This document shows, piece after piece, positions 54,301-62,600 of a stretch of 64,000 nt of DNA. Source of the stretch: Syngnathus acus (lineage: Eukaryota > Chordata > Actinopteri > Syngnathiformes > Syngnathidae); assembly GCF_901709675.1 (NCBI RefSeq), contig NC_051107.1, positions 152,001 to 216,000 of the forward strand, read 5' to 3'. A program made the translations under genes and the position numbers. How positions within the stretch are numbered: position 1 is the stretch's first letter; every line of letters starts with the position of its first letter. The notes below the pieces were generated by a model that was given only the letters and a program-made list of their open reading frames with translations, ran no database searches and was not told the DNA's origin.

Positions 54301-55418
54301 TCAATTTAATTTTTGCTAATTGGCTTTGTTTCTTTTTTGAGTGAGTGTTGCCTTACCTTAGCCTCTCCATTGTGCATTCCTGTGGGAAGGAATCGATAGG
54401 GAAGATGACTTTTGATGAGACGTGGGGATGTGAGCTCCTGCAGGAATGGAAAACACTCTTTTTCAAACTTTTTACATTCTCAACTTAGGAGAAATACGAG
54501 GGAAATTTCCGCATGTTTGCACAGCCTGAAAACCAACAGTGAATGCCCGTGACCATTGATCCCTTGTTGACCAGTTTTTCAGTGTTGTATCAATGCTGAC
54601 ATAATTTGAAATACAATACCTTAATGATATCCAAGCCTGGTTGAGGGTACTCTAAGACAGGTAACTGTTCATCAATGTTCATAAGCCCAATTTCATCTGC
54701 GTCTGCTCCTTGACTCACAAGGTACACAACCTCTTGAAGTAGACTGGTGCCTAAAATTAAAAACAATAACAATAAACTAAACAATAAACCAAACAAAACC
54801 ATATCAAAATTAGGAATTATTATTATTAGTATAGTAGTAGTAGTATGGTTGAATAAAATAATAATGATTAATATCGGTCCATGCGTCAACAAAGCCATAT
54901 TTTATGAGCAAATATGATAATAAACACACTTGCACTGCTTGCAAATATGTTGTGCAATTGAGCTGTGTGCACAATTATTTTCCCCCTATTACAGGGATGG
55001 GCAATTTAAATGATGGAGAGGGTTACAATTTTTCAAAAATGCTACTGGGGAGTTGCATAAGGACCACACACTTCCTAAGCAGATGTATAGAAAAAAAAAA
55101 TTAAATATGGACAGGGTCATTGAAGTTGATTTGCTTTCTTGGGTCACGTGAAATGATCTGGCGGGGCGGATCTGGCCCCTGTGCCTTGACTTTGACACGA
55201 ATTATTATAATCAATGTGGCATCCACAGTGGTGAATAAAACGTGTTTACCTGATTTGGGATAGGTGATAATCCATATGTCGCTTCCTCTGAGGGAGAAGT
55301 TAGCGACTTCCTCCATCTTTCCTCTGCAGAAGGGTGGCAACCGGATGCCATCAAACTCGAAATATTTGCTGTCGTACTCAATCGGTGTACTTGGAGTGTT
55401 TACTTCACTTTCCGCCAT
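36702..55418 (-). CDS. sult4a1: SULT4A1, complete coding region in seven exons (sulfotransferase family 4A member 1)
   Basis: Exons on the minus strand: 55418-55250, 54750-54620, 54437-54357, 47162-47036, 46927-46833, 43845-43707, 36838-36702 (stop TAG). All junctions are GT-AG and in phase, giving 292 codons. The protein starts [12 protein letters not shown], has the cosubstrate-loop [13 protein letters not shown] (residues about 51-63), the [10 protein letters not shown] segment with the sulfotransferase His, [10 protein letters not shown]-type 3'-phosphate contacts (here [10 protein letters not shown]), and [18 protein letters not shown] near the end. SULT4A1 is a cytosolic, mainly neuronal, highly conserved protein with little or no demonstrated sulfonation activity. 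Human SULT4A1 has 284 residues and ends FDFYL; here FDFCL is followed by AERPVPNL, an 8-residue extension. Introns 3, 5 and 6 are enlarged by transposons. Confidence 0.95.
37020..37370. mobile_element. hAT MITE (CAGGGGTCTCAAACTT family)
   Basis: Same family as 26595-26902: CAGGGGTCTCAAACTT start, 'gagggccattatgac' core and GGGCCTTGAGTTTGACACC end. No clear TSD. It lies in SULT4A1 intron 6. Confidence 0.7.
37617..37945. repeat. MITE-like repeat with ATCGATTAT ends
   Basis: Starts GGTTGTCGCTATAGAATATT and ends ...GATTAATTGATTAGTTTTGACACC; ATTRATCRATTAT-type words on both sides. Family not identified. Confidence 0.4.
38345..38735. repeat. 178-bp tandem repeat, about 2.2 copies, in the pogo-like element
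   Basis: CAACAATGCCGTGTGCCGCG occurs at 38394 and 38572. The words TGTGTCACTCC...ATTCATTAAATC recur at 38350, 38506, 38685 and, as the end of the transposase gene, at about 39000-39020, so the unit derives from the 3' end of the transposase. Confidence 0.8.
39009..39619 (-). pseudogene. pogo-type transposase, HTH fused to end of DDE domain
   Basis: ATG at 39619 begins [20 protein letters not shown] with an HTH (NRAAERKFG...EKLVRDWRK) after one frameshift. It then passes directly into [20 protein letters not shown] (the second catalytic Asp box), [18 protein letters not shown], and an acidic tail ending EFEGFND. The part between the DNA-binding domain and the first catalytic Asp is deleted, so no transposition activity is expected. 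Confidence 0.85.
39752..40014 (-). mobile_element. 3'-UTR fragment of the CR1/L2-type LINE
   Basis: Reverse complement of the 12300-12575 type UTR with an AAAGTCAAAGTCTGC tail, inserted in the pogo-like element. Confidence 0.88.
40275..43644 (+). mobile_element. Rex3-like (RTE-clade) LINE, apparently full length, 13-bp TSD
   Basis: The 13-bp TSD TCATTCTTACTGA lies at 40262-40274 and 43645-43657. The element runs from CTCCTCCGTGAGTCGTCACC to a short (GATG)n tail (43623-43644), 3.37 kb. It includes an untranslated 5' part, endonuclease, RT and C-terminal region. It lies in SULT4A1 intron 6 in antisense to the gene. Confidence 0.92.
40700..43600 (+). pseudogene. Endonuclease and reverse transcriptase of the Rex3-like LINE, frameshifted
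   Basis: Endonuclease words: [62 protein letters not shown] and [17 protein letters not shown] from about 42256: [74 protein letters not shown] (catalytic ADD), then [17 protein letters not shown] and [17 protein letters not shown] is open for 427 codons (42256-43539); frame breaks occur near 40965, 41200, 41490, 42060-42220 and 43530. It is inactive as it stands, although few changes separate it from an intact frame. Confidence 0.9.
43707..43845 (-). CDS. sult4a1: SULT4A1 coding exon 6
   Basis: A 139-nt exon encoding [19 protein letters not shown] to ALSICRG; acceptor TTGTAG, donor GTGAGT. Confidence 0.93.
44603..44905 (+). mobile_element. 'GTATAATACGCACCC' transposon end with SINE relic
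   Basis: Begins TACCGTTTTTTTCCGTGTAT and matches 18760-19027 in inverted orientation, including the SINE-derived words. A T-rich run (44716-44750) sits between. Nested in the foldback element. Confidence 0.65.
45444..45755 (+). mobile_element. tRNA-derived SINE with L2-like tail
   Basis: Pol III A box (TGGCCTAGTGGTAGAGTG) at about 45450 and B box (GGTTCAAACCCC) at about 45492 form a tRNA-like head. A central body includes GCACCGCTGCTGCTCACTGC and GGTTAAATGCAGAGGACAAA. The 3' end TGTGTGTGACGATCATTGGG then ACTTTAACTTTAAC resembles L2-partnered V-SINE/HE1-type tails. Deleted copies are embedded at 18850-18905 and 44755-44815. Confidence 0.82.
46296..46529. mobile_element. hAT MITE (GGGAACC...GGTTCCC), perfect 8-bp TSD
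   Basis: Ends CAGGAGTCGGGAACC and GGTTCCCGACCCCTG; TSD GCGTAATG at 46288-46295 and 46530-46537. 234 bp, no coding. SULT4A1 intron 5. Confidence 0.92.
46833..46927 (-). CDS. sult4a1: SULT4A1 coding exon 5
   Basis: A 95-nt exon encoding [19 protein letters not shown] to FLKYEDMYK; acceptor CTGCAG, donor GTAAAT. Confidence 0.94.
47036..47162 (-). CDS. sult4a1: SULT4A1 coding exon 4
   Basis: A 127-nt exon beginning [15 protein letters not shown] and ending RFMNDK; acceptor CACCAG, donor GTAAAT. Confidence 0.94.
47163..47699. other. Unassigned SULT4A1 intron 3 sequence
   Basis: AT-rich intron between exon 4 and the Gypsy insertion; nothing recognised. Confidence 0.5.
47700..48187 (+). repeat. 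5' LTR of the chromodomain Gypsy
   Basis: Starts TGTCATGCCG, ends GTCTGACA. TATA-like TATTTAG at 47908-47914; predicted RNA start GCCAGTGCGT at 47938. Confidence 0.94.
48190..48199 (+). other. Predicted self-primer binding site of the chromodomain Gypsy
   Basis: ACGCACTGGC is the exact reverse complement of GCCAGTGCGT at 47938-47947, 30 nt after the TATA-like box. The position within the 17-nt leader (bases 3-12) is the same as in the gag-only element. Confidence 0.75.
48205..49215 (+). pseudogene. Gag of chromodomain Gypsy, TAG inside the zinc knuckle
   Basis: 324 codons from ATG at 48205: an N-terminal coiled coil ([20 protein letters not shown]), a capsid-like domain ([70 protein letters not shown]), then ...EGRC-Y[15 protein letters not shown]. 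The TAG (49177-49179) replaces one residue of a CX2CX4HX4C knuckle, and the frame continues without a shift into protease and RT. It is most simply a nonsense mutation of a fused gag-pol frame; programmed readthrough is a weaker alternative. Confidence 0.9.
49216..51228 (+). pseudogene. Protease, reverse transcriptase and RNase H of chromodomain Gypsy
   Basis: Open for 600 codons in frame with gag. Protease: [77 protein letters not shown] (catalytic), [31 protein letters not shown]. RNase [48 protein letters not shown]. The frame stops at TGA 51016-51018 (a likely former Trp codon), and a one-base loss near 51079 (in the KNTKPDALSR-like segment) adds a frameshift. It then runs to the hAT insertion. 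Confidence 0.93.
51229..52304 (-). mobile_element. hAT element nested in the Gypsy pol region
   Basis: 15-bp perfect terminal repeats CAGGGGTGGCCAACC / GGTTGGCCACCCCTG. Flanks CCCTAGGG (51221-51228) and CCCTAGTG (52305-52312) make a one-mismatch 8-bp TSD. On the minus strand, about 52087-51760 encodes an N-terminal BED-like finger ([35 protein letters not shown]) of GTF2IRD2/EPM2AIP1-like hAT transposases; the catalytic domain is missing. A (CA)n microsatellite is at 51338-51425. Confidence 0.92.
52305..53641 (+). pseudogene. Integrase with chromodomain of the Gypsy element
   Basis: Zinc-binding HHCC region ([26 protein letters not shown]), then the DDE core: [15 protein letters not shown] (Asp), [10 protein letters not shown] (Asp), and after a 4-nt insertion near 52785 [16 protein letters not shown] (Glu). 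The C-terminal part has [15 protein letters not shown]-type GPY/F residues ([15 protein letters not shown]) and a chromodomain ([34 protein letters not shown]) at about 53452-53610. Chromodomains target integration to particular chromatin in this group. It stops at TAG next to the poly-G tract. Confidence 0.93.
53642..53663 (+). other. Poly-G polypurine tract
   Basis: A nearly pure G run immediately 5' of the 3' LTR; plus-strand primer position of LTR elements. A shorter one occurs at 23515-23524. Confidence 0.75.
53666..54153 (+). repeat. 3' LTR of the chromodomain Gypsy
   Basis: Same length as the 5' LTR with a few substitutions; the self-primer word is GCAAGTGCGT here (one mismatch). Confidence 0.94.
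54357..54437 (-). CDS. sult4a1: SULT4A1 coding exon 3
   Basis: An 81-nt exon encoding [20 protein letters not shown] and NGEAK; acceptor CTGCAG, donor GTAAGG. It contains the KSH histidine that serves as catalytic base in active sulfotransferases. Confidence 0.94.
54620..54750 (-). CDS. sult4a1: SULT4A1 coding exon 2
   Basis: A 131-nt exon encoding [19 protein letters not shown] through [12 protein letters not shown]; acceptor TTTTAG, donor GTATTG. Confidence 0.94.
54751..55249. other. SULT4A1 intron 1, relic of a hAT MITE
   Basis: AT-rich. 55140-55197 (GATCTGGC, GCCTTGACTTTGACACGA) resembles the end of the CAGGGGTGTCAAACT family, but it is degraded. Confidence 0.4.
55250..55418 (-). CDS. 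sult4a1: SULT4A1 coding exon 1
   Basis: A 169-nt exon from the ATG at 55418 to ...IITYPKS; donor GTAAAC. The start matches the family N-terminus MAESE. Confidence 0.94.
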
Positions 55419-56104
55419 CGTAAGGTAAAATTAGCTCGAGATCCCCGTTTCAAATGAAAATGAGTGACGCATAGGATGCGCCGTTCGATCAGAATGCGCA
55501 GCTTCTTCACTGCTTCCAGGGCGAATCATATTCAAGAAAAGTGACGTAATGTTTTCGTCAGTCCTTTTTGCCAGGCTCAAAGATGCGTGGGGATGGCTGA
55601 TGGTATGGTGGCACACTTGCCTGTTGTGTGCGACACCGTAAGTGCGATTCCCGCATGTGACGGTGTGTGCGTGTGTGCGTTCGTGCGTGCGTGTGTGAGT
55701 GTGAGAAAAAAAAAGGCTCAAGGATGTGTACACCTGCGCATATCCTACTCAGAAACCATTATCAGTCCGCCATTAATGAGCGCTACAGTCACATCATCGT
55801 GTTCTAAGAATAATCTGTGCCTCACGTAAGAGCTGGTTTATTTACCTTTGGACCGATTACAATGAATAAATAAATAAATAATTAAATAAATAAATAAATA
55901 AATAAAAGGCTGTCATCAAACTTTTTTTCCTTTATTTGAGGATCATTAGTGTTCAGTATCAAATAAAATATTCCACAAAATCAATAACATTCAAGCAAAT
56001 AACAAAGGGTAGCTCCTGCTGTGGCCTGGACCAAAATCATTTTTAATCATCACATCTGAGCACTAAAGCAGTATGATCTTTTTTAAATAACTTTATTTTT
56101 TAAA
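55419..56104. other. 5' flank of SULT4A1
   Basis: Contains a GTGTGTGCGTGC-rich simple repeat (about 55660-55705) and an (AAAT)n stretch (55863-55907). No promoter element could be assigned with confidence. Confidence 0.45.
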
Positions 56105-56116
56105 AATTAATAACCT

Positions 56117-56482
56117 GGGTGGCTCGGTGGAGCACTGGCTAGCACGTCCGCCTCACAGTTGGGCGGGTGCGGGTTCGATTCCACCTCCGGCCCTCCCTGT
56201 GTGGAGTTTGCATGTTCTCCCCGTGTCAGCGTGGGTTTTCTCCGGGCACTCCGGTTTCCTCCCACATTCCAAAAACATGCTTGGAAGGCCGATTGAGCAC
56301 TCCACATTGCCCCTAGGTGTGAGTTCGAGTGCGGATGGTTGTTCGTCTCTGTGTGCCCTGCGATTGGCTGGCAACCAGTTCAGGCGTTCCCCCGCCTACT
56401 GCCCGATGACGGCTGGGATAGGCTCCAGTACCCCCGCGACCCCCGTAGGGACATAGTGGTACAGAAAATGGATGGATGGATG
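56117..56482 (+). mobile_element. tRNA-derived SINE with (GGAT)n tail, RTE/Rex3-partnered type
   Basis: Head GGTGGCTCGGTGGAGCACTG with B box GGTTCGATTCC; body GTGTGGAGTTTGCATGTTCT, TTTTCTCCGGGCACTCCGGT, CTGGGATAGGCTCCAGTACC; tail AAAATGGATGGATGGATG, the same as Rex3-like LINEs. Flanks AATTAATAACCT (56105-56116) and AATCAATAACCT (56483-56494) form a 12-bp TSD with one mismatch. This is a very common teleost SINE. Confidence 0.9.
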
Positions 56483-56494
56483 AATCAATAACCT

Positions 56495-57500
56495 GTCCAC
56501 ACTGAAAAATATATTTTGAAAACAAGAAACAACTTGCCACAACTGAGCTCTTTTTATTTGCATTTAAATTAAAAAACTAAAAGAAAAACTAAATAGATTT
56601 AATACTTTTTTTGTTTGTCACTGCTGATGAAGACAAAGGAGCCATACAATCCATACAATAGTCCCCCCCCCCTGTTTATCCAGTGCCGGTTCACTTGTGA
56701 CATGGAGCCTTCCCAGCTGTCTTTGAGCAAGAGCCAACCTCCACGCATCCATTCATAATCACTTTCCATCATTCCACTCCAACATTTCCATCTGGGTCCT
56801 ATGTGGGTTTTAACATGGGTATATGGGCAAGGGTTTTATCTGGTTTTGCTCCTGGGTTCCACCAGGGGCACACCTGTGTTCACCCACATGGTCTTACATG
56901 GGTTTCTGGGTCTTAGGTGGGTTCCAAACAGGCAATTTTATGTATAACCCACACAATGCCCCCGTGTGTATTTGACTATATGGGATTGTACTGAGGATCT
57001 GAATGGTCCTTCTGTGGGTTCCCATTGGAAAACTTATATGCAACCCATGTAGACCCATTTGTGTTTGCCCATTTAGGGCATCAACTGGTTTTGGAGGCTT
57101 AGGTGTGGACATGGCAATGCCAGATGGCAGACTCCCAGAGCAGACTTGATCCATTTGGAAAATACTTTTATTAAACAAGGCTGCATAAAAACAGATGTGA
57201 GATATAACAAATGGCGTTAGACAGATCGACAAAAGGATAACAAAGAGTTTCCACAAGTCAAATTAAAAGTCATATGTACTTGTTAGAATAGGCCTCATTG
57301 GCACATGTGATTAGCTCGGTAGCTTGATCTATGTTGTTATCATGCTGTGACCTTTCGCTTGCTTTCACTGGCTTTCCCTTCTCAATGACACTCTGCACAC
57401 ACACATTGTTGATCTCATTTAAGACTGCAAGATCACACATTATCATACAGGCCAGGCAGAGTTGACCCCTTGCAGGAGAGCGGCCAAGAGTAGTATAAGG
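56495..57500. other. Unassigned, with TGGGTT-rich stretch
   Basis: 56780-57090 is rich in ATGGGTTT/TGGGTTCC words in both strands, looking like a degraded repeat. No gene was recognised. Confidence 0.4.
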
Positions 57501-57715
57501 GTATGTTCAGACCTGACTGTTTGGTCCGCTTTAAACGGACCAGGGTTCGATTGGAACACTGGTCCGGACCTTTTGTGTAGGTGTGAATGCACGCAAACGA
57601 ATCTTAGTGCAGATTAAAGAAACGGACCAAGAAACACTTTTTCAAGTAGTCTCGGTTCGCTTCCAAACGAACTCTGGTGTGGTTCGCTTCAAGTGTGAAT
57701 ACAAACAGCAAAGAT
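57501..57715. mobile_element. MITE with internal palindrome TGGTCCG...CGGACCA
   Basis: GGTATGTTCAGACCTGACTG at the left, GTGTGAAT words at both sides (57583, 57690), and TGGTCCGCTTTAAACGGACCA-type symmetry at 57522-57542. It resembles PIF/Harbinger-like fish MITEs, but ends and TSD are not firm. Confidence 0.45.
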
Positions 57716-57807
57716 CTGCACCAACAGTAGTTCACATTTCACAATTTAACTGGAAGGGCCCCAAAATAAACCGGAAATTACCTAAATTCAGACGGACGGA
57801 CAGACGG

Positions 57808-57808
<1 letters not shown>

Positions 57809-57897
<89 letters not shown>

Positions 57898-57968
57898 GTA
57901 GGTAGGTAGGTAGGTAGGTAGGTAGGTAGGTAGGTAGGTAGGTAGGTAGGTAGGTAGGTAGGTAGGTA
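57809..57968. repeat. (GATA)n then (GGTA)n compound microsatellite
   Basis: GATA array 57809-57895 changes to GGTA array 57896-57968. Together they are the tail of a minus-strand retroposon whose end GGGATTAATAAAGTATCTAT lies at 57966-57991. Confidence 0.92.
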
Positions 57969-58180
57969 GATAGATACTTTATTAATCCCTGGGGCGAAAT
58001 TCAGGTGCCAGCAGTTAAATACAGAAATAAACAGATAAATAAACAGATAGACAATATAGTAATATTGACACATTAATATAGACAAAATAGATAAGAAAAA
58101 GTAGCTTACATTAATAAATAATTAAACTAATAAAATAAATAAATGAATAATTAACAGATAAAAAAAATAAACAGTGTTAC
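57969..58180 (-). mobile_element. LINE/SINE 3' fragment (Rex1/L2-type end)
   Basis: Reversed: GAATTTCGCCCCAGGGATTA, ATAAAGTATCTATC tail, a very common teleost retroposon 3' end. The rest of the fragment is AT-rich 3' UTR. Confidence 0.6.
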
Positions 58181-59728
58181 GACCGCGCCTGTATTTTAAA
58201 ATATTAGAGTCGAAATACTTATTTTATCCACTAGAGGGTAGTATAATTGCTTATTCTCAGAATGATATCTTGAGATTTTGAGGGGTTTTGTGATTTTTTT
58301 TCTGGTTTTGGGTCTTTAAAATAAAATAAAATTCACCGCCAATGGGAGTAAATACACTATAATCCACAACACGTACCCCATAGAAAAACGTTTGTTTGTT
58401 CTCAGTTGTTTTGTCTTGTTTTTTTGTTGTTTTGGGTCATTTGTGGGTGGGTTATGGTTATGGAAACTAATATAAAATGAGGAAGGCTTCACGAATTTGC
58501 ATGTCATCATAGGAACATGATCCCCGCTTCCCTATAGTTAAGTGGAAATATTATTTGAAATGTAAAGTAAAATGTTCAAATTTGCATTGGCCAGTTCCGC
58601 CGCTAGGCGGAAGCAGTTATCTACAAAAAGCTCCACAGAGCGTGCCATCCCTTTATTTTTTTACATCTTCATTTAACAAATGCCACAAATGCAAATTAAA
58701 ATAACAAAGACGATAACTAAGCGGCTGAAAATGCAAAGGTGAGTCTGGATCGCTTTCTTTTACGCTGATACATTTTCAGCCACAGGGACTCCCATCCAAA
58801 ACATTAGCCTAAAGGCATAATTATAGTACATAATAAACATTTCTTTTAAAAAAGCAAAAATAATATTATTAGGAAAAAAATAAGAGAAGACAGTGAGAGT
58901 CAATTTTGATTTTGTGGATTAAATTAATCTGGACGAATGAAAATTCAGACCTAATATAAAGAAAAAGCACATTGACATTTTTTTTGTTGTTGTTGATGAT
59001 TTTGGCAATAATGTCACGGAGAAAACGAAACAAGAAACAACTGTAACTTACGTCAGCGACTAAATAAAATGTATACATCCCATCATCACAGATAATAAAT
59101 TACTGTATTTCACAATTGCTGACGACTTGATATGAAATGAGCACCGCAAACAGGCATTCGTGAGTATGTCGTCGGTTCAATATGTTCGTTGAATAGCTTG
59201 CAGCCACAGGCTCCTATTTTTGAAACGGCTTGTTTCGTCTTGGAATTGAGAAAAATTGTAACTCATGTCCACTACATTTCGTTCACCCGGCAAGTCGACA
59301 TGGGTTGATGCAAAACAGCTTCCTTGTACGTTAACGCACCCTAGGTACGCCAGCATGATGTAGCTACCAGGCTAACCACCCTGCCTCCGTGGCATCCATG
59401 TTTGCAGGGGCGGCTTTCCCACACAAACATAGACATTAAATTTAGGTTCTAACTTGCTTATTTCTCAAACGATTTTCATGAAGTTTAATGATTTGTCAAT
59501 GTCAAAGAGGAAATAAAAAAATAAAAATTCCCTCGTGAGGCGTTGTTTCGATCCCAGTGACTGTAACGCATTATGCGCATGTTATTTATTCACTGAGATT
59601 GCCCCTCCTTGCTAAGTGTCGCCGTATGCACGCTTTTTAAAAGGGGTGTGGTGTATCTATGTGTATGTGTGAAATTCTACCTACTTCCGGATTCTCGTAA
59701 AGCGAGCAAAAAATACACAGACGTAAAA
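58181..59728. other. Upstream region of TTLL12
   Basis: About 1.5 kb, AT-rich to 59100, with no gene or clear repeat. The TTLL12 5' UTR and promoter are expected at its right end (about 59580-59728); no TATA box is convincing. Confidence 0.4.
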
Positions 59729-59872
59729 ATGTCAACATTTACCCAAGAACTTTTGAAAAGGGACGAAGATGAGGCTTTTAAGGCATTTGTAATTTTGTAC
59801 CACAACGCATTGCAAGGGTCAGGAATACCTGAAATCTACTGGAAGAGCCTCCACCTTAAACTCACCAACGAG
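59729..59872 (+). CDS. ttll12: TTLL12 coding exon 1
   Basis: A 144-nt exon, MSTFTQELLKRDEDEAF to LHLKLTNE, followed by donor GTAAGT. Confidence 0.9.
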
Positions 59873-61645
59873 GTAAGTGTTTTTGTCGCCATCGTGAAGC
59901 ACCGTGATCGCACCGCATGTAGAAACGTCACCAATCAATCACGCACGGCACCAAACGTCGGGGTTCTTTCAGCTTAAAGTTTACAAAAGAAACACGTCAT
60001 TACTATCAACAAATTGTGAAATATTTGTGTTAGTTGTCGTGTATGTATATATGTGGAATTTACATTGTAGCTCAATACACCCAAATATTCAAATAGTGTG
60101 CTGTAACATTCCATAATGTGCTGAGCAACACCTCACTCTGGTTCAGTCTCTTGTTTGTCATCCAAAATACTTCAAAATAATTGCGAATGAATTAATTTTT
60201 TTTGTCACTAAACGTGACCAAATGTGACCTGCACTCTCACATGAGTCAAACTCAAGGCCCAGGGGCCAGATACGGCCCGCCACATCATTTTATGTGGCCC
60301 GCGAAGACAAATTGTGCATCAAATTCGTGTGTCATTTCTAGAATCGCAAATTGTCTTTACTTTTAATATCTTTTTTTTTCTTTTTTTTTTTTAAACATTT
60401 GACAAGTTTTTACTCGTCTGATTTGAAAACGATTTATTTGTCAGTTTGTTTTGTAGCTATTACTGTATATAACAGGGGTGGGCAATTCCGGTCCTCGAGG
60501 GCCGGTGTCCTGCATGTTTTCTATGTCACCCTGTTGCAACACACCTGATTCAAATGGTCAGATAATTAGCAAGGTCTGCAGAAGCTGGATAACAATCCTG
60601 ATCATTTGAATCGGGTGTGTTGCAGCAGGGAGACCTATAAAACATGCAGGACACCGGCCCTCGAGGACCGGAATTCCCCACCCCTGGTATATAATATGAG
60701 GTGCTCATACATTTATTTGGGTTGACAGTCATAATGGCCCTCCGAAAGAAGCTCTGACTACAATGCGGCCCGTGAAAAAAATTAGTTTGACACCCCTGTA
60801 CTATATTGTGATAATCCTGTGATTGATTGCAGTCAAACCATCCATTGCTTTCCTGACAGATTTATGATGCTGGGGAGGTGTTTGGAATCATCCAAATTGA
60901 AGATAATACTGATGATAGCAAGAATGGTGGGCACATAGAGGAGGACAAGCTTGGAACAGTAATGCACAGCAAAGTGGTTGTTTCTTGCAAAAGTGGACTG
61001 CGAGCTTCAGAGCCAACAAGGTAGGGCTGGCATGTCGATAAGGTCTGTATTATCCTGTATTTTTTTTCATATTATGATTTATGTTTCAAGGTTAGAAAAT
61101 TAAACATAATGTCTTTTTTAAAGCATATCAGCATTTTTGTCCAGGCCTATTTCATTTATTTTTTGAATGATCTCACAATTCAAAAGCAGTGTCAGATTTT
61201 TTTTAATGATTATTATCATAATTCTATTAACTCCTATGACAGTTTGAAGTAAATTCAGTAACCTTTCCGAGTTTTTATTTTAATGCCAACAATTTTGCGC
61301 TGGCTGCTATTTGCCGAAATCCAGAATTTGACCATTTATATTAATGTATGTTTAAATTGATTCATCTGGATTGCATGTACAGGAAATATTCAGGCAACTC
61401 TGGAGTTTTTAATTGGCTTTTAATTTATTTTAATTGGTGTCTGCAGCATTTTTCTGGTGGATCATGCTTGGACATATCGTGTCGATCATGCTCGTGAGCA
61501 GCTGGAGCAGGTTCCTGGCCTATTGCCCAGAATGGCCTCCCTCATGGGGTTGGACTTGAGTGAGCAGAATAGCGACGCTGATGGAGTAGAGTTGGTGATG
61601 GAGCACATGTGGCTCTACAACCAGACTTACCAACTTTCTCAAGGG
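59729..61645 (+). CDS. ttll12: TTLL12, first three coding exons (tubulin tyrosine ligase-like 12), partial
   Basis: Coding exons 59729-59872, 60860-61020 and 61447-61645 join in phase (0, 2, 0) into 168 codons. Junctions are donors GTAAGT, GTAGGG, GTACAT with acceptors TGACAG and CTGCAG. Matching TTLL12 features are SGIPEIYWKSL (human SGVPERYWGRL), IYDAGEVFGIIQ, SIFLVDHAWTYRVDHAREQL, QVPGLLPRMASLMG and MWLYNQTYQL. This is the N-terminal SET-like half; the TTL-like ATP-grasp half must lie beyond 64000. TTLL12 is linked to tubulin and histone modification, though glycine/tyrosine ligase activity of the vertebrate protein is doubtful. I chose the ATG at 59729 over an in-frame upstream ATG at 59609 because homology begins there. 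It is divergently oriented to SULT4A1, about 4.3 kb away. Confidence 0.93.
60240..60797. mobile_element. hAT MITE (CAGGGGTGTCAAACT family) split by another MITE
   Basis: Left part starts GAGTCAAACTCAAGGCCCAG; right part ends TAGTTTGACACCCCTG. Same family as 26595 and 37020, in opposite orientation. TTLL12 intron 1. Confidence 0.75.
60473..60686. mobile_element. Nested MITE with long terminal repeats CAGGGGTGGGCAATTCCGG, perfect TSD
   Basis: Ends CAGGGGTGGGCAATTCCGGT and CCGGAATTCCCCACCCCTG; inner arms (CCTCGAGGGCCGGTGTCCTG) are also inverted over most of the element. TSD GTATATAA at 60465-60472 and 60687-60694. 214 bp. Confidence 0.93.
60860..61020 (+). CDS. ttll12: TTLL12 coding exon 2
   Basis: A 161-nt exon encoding IYDAGEVFGIIQIED to GLRASEPT; acceptor CTGACAG, donor GTAGGG. 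Confidence 0.9.
61021..61446. other. TTLL12 intron 2
   Basis: AT-rich, no repeat or RNA gene recognised. Confidence 0.6.
61447..61645 (+). CDS. ttll12: TTLL12 coding exon 3
   Basis: A 199-nt exon encoding IFLVDHAWTYRVDHAREQL to NQTYQLSQG; acceptor TCTGCAG, donor GTACAT (weak but in place). Confidence 0.9.
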
Positions 61646-62600
61646 GTACATTGAAAATGACAGACACTGCAGTGTACCTGATCTCATTTGTGATGGTTAT
61701 TCTTTCTTTTCCATTATTCCATTTTCAGGCTACGCTAAAGATAAAACAGTAAGTTACTCTAGCAGAAGACTGTGGATAAAATATTAAAGTATTTTAAAAT
61801 TTGTTTGAGGTCAGAAAGCTCCCAAATTTAAAATACAGTCAAATCCCGGATCTCAACGCTAATTTGTTTCAGAAGGAGCGTTGAGAAGCGAAGTAGTTGT
61901 GTTCTGAAATAATTACCGAAATTTTGTTTAAAACAGTACATAAAGCCACAACAAAAATACATTATAGCAAAAGCTTGAAGCACCGCCCTACGCGATCCGT
62001 ATGTAGTGCTTGACATGTCGGACATTTAAAAGATAAATAATGACCTAAAAATAAATCAGACATGACAAAATAGCACTATTCAAACACAAAACGTACTTAC
62101 CTATGGTACAAGTGCCAACGTCCTGGAAATAATGTCCCAAAACTGAACCAATGTGATGGCTGTTGTTGACAAATAGTCACTTTCTTACCTCTCGTTTGTT
62201 ATTGCATGAACTCAACTCTTCACCTGAACCCCCGTGATCTTGTGGTCTCCCAGGTGCAGCTTTCCGGAAGTGTGCCGTGTTCATCTGCAGTCAGGTGTCA
62301 CAATGGTTTAAAATCCGCTAAACAACAAGGCCAACTAATGTTGGAGTTCCTGACAGTTTCCGTCAAATTCAAGTACCGAGGCGTTCGACTTCTGGGGTTC
62401 CACTGGAAGCCTATGCAGCGACGTAAACTGAATTTCGGTGTAGGTCGGAACAGGAATAAAATGAAACAGTACAGTAATAAAACAAGAGAAAACAATTCCT
62501 TACCTTTATTCCTGTGGTTGGCTTGCACACTGGAAGGGGCGTTGCAAGAGAGCACAGCCTTACATGGTCCGAATGCCACGCTTGACACATTGTCCCTCCT
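61646..62600. other. TTLL12 intron 3 with Tigger-like repeat words
   Basis: At 61843 ACAGTCAAATCCCGGATCTC with GTTGAGAAGCGAAGTAG is related to 27089-27182; at about 62370-62400 AAGTACCGAGGCGTTCGACT may be the other side. The ORFs on both strands at 62206-62823 have no family motif. Confidence 0.4.

Noticed and set aside
56117-56190. tRNA gene
   Set aside because: Same reason: it is the tRNA-like head of a SINE with TSD and (GGAT)n tail.
61728-61760. 20-nt TTLL12 micro-exon (TTTTCAG ... GTAAGT)
   Set aside because: The splice-like borders are there but the translation (ATLKIK) does not match the TTLL12 residues that follow QTYQL in homologues.
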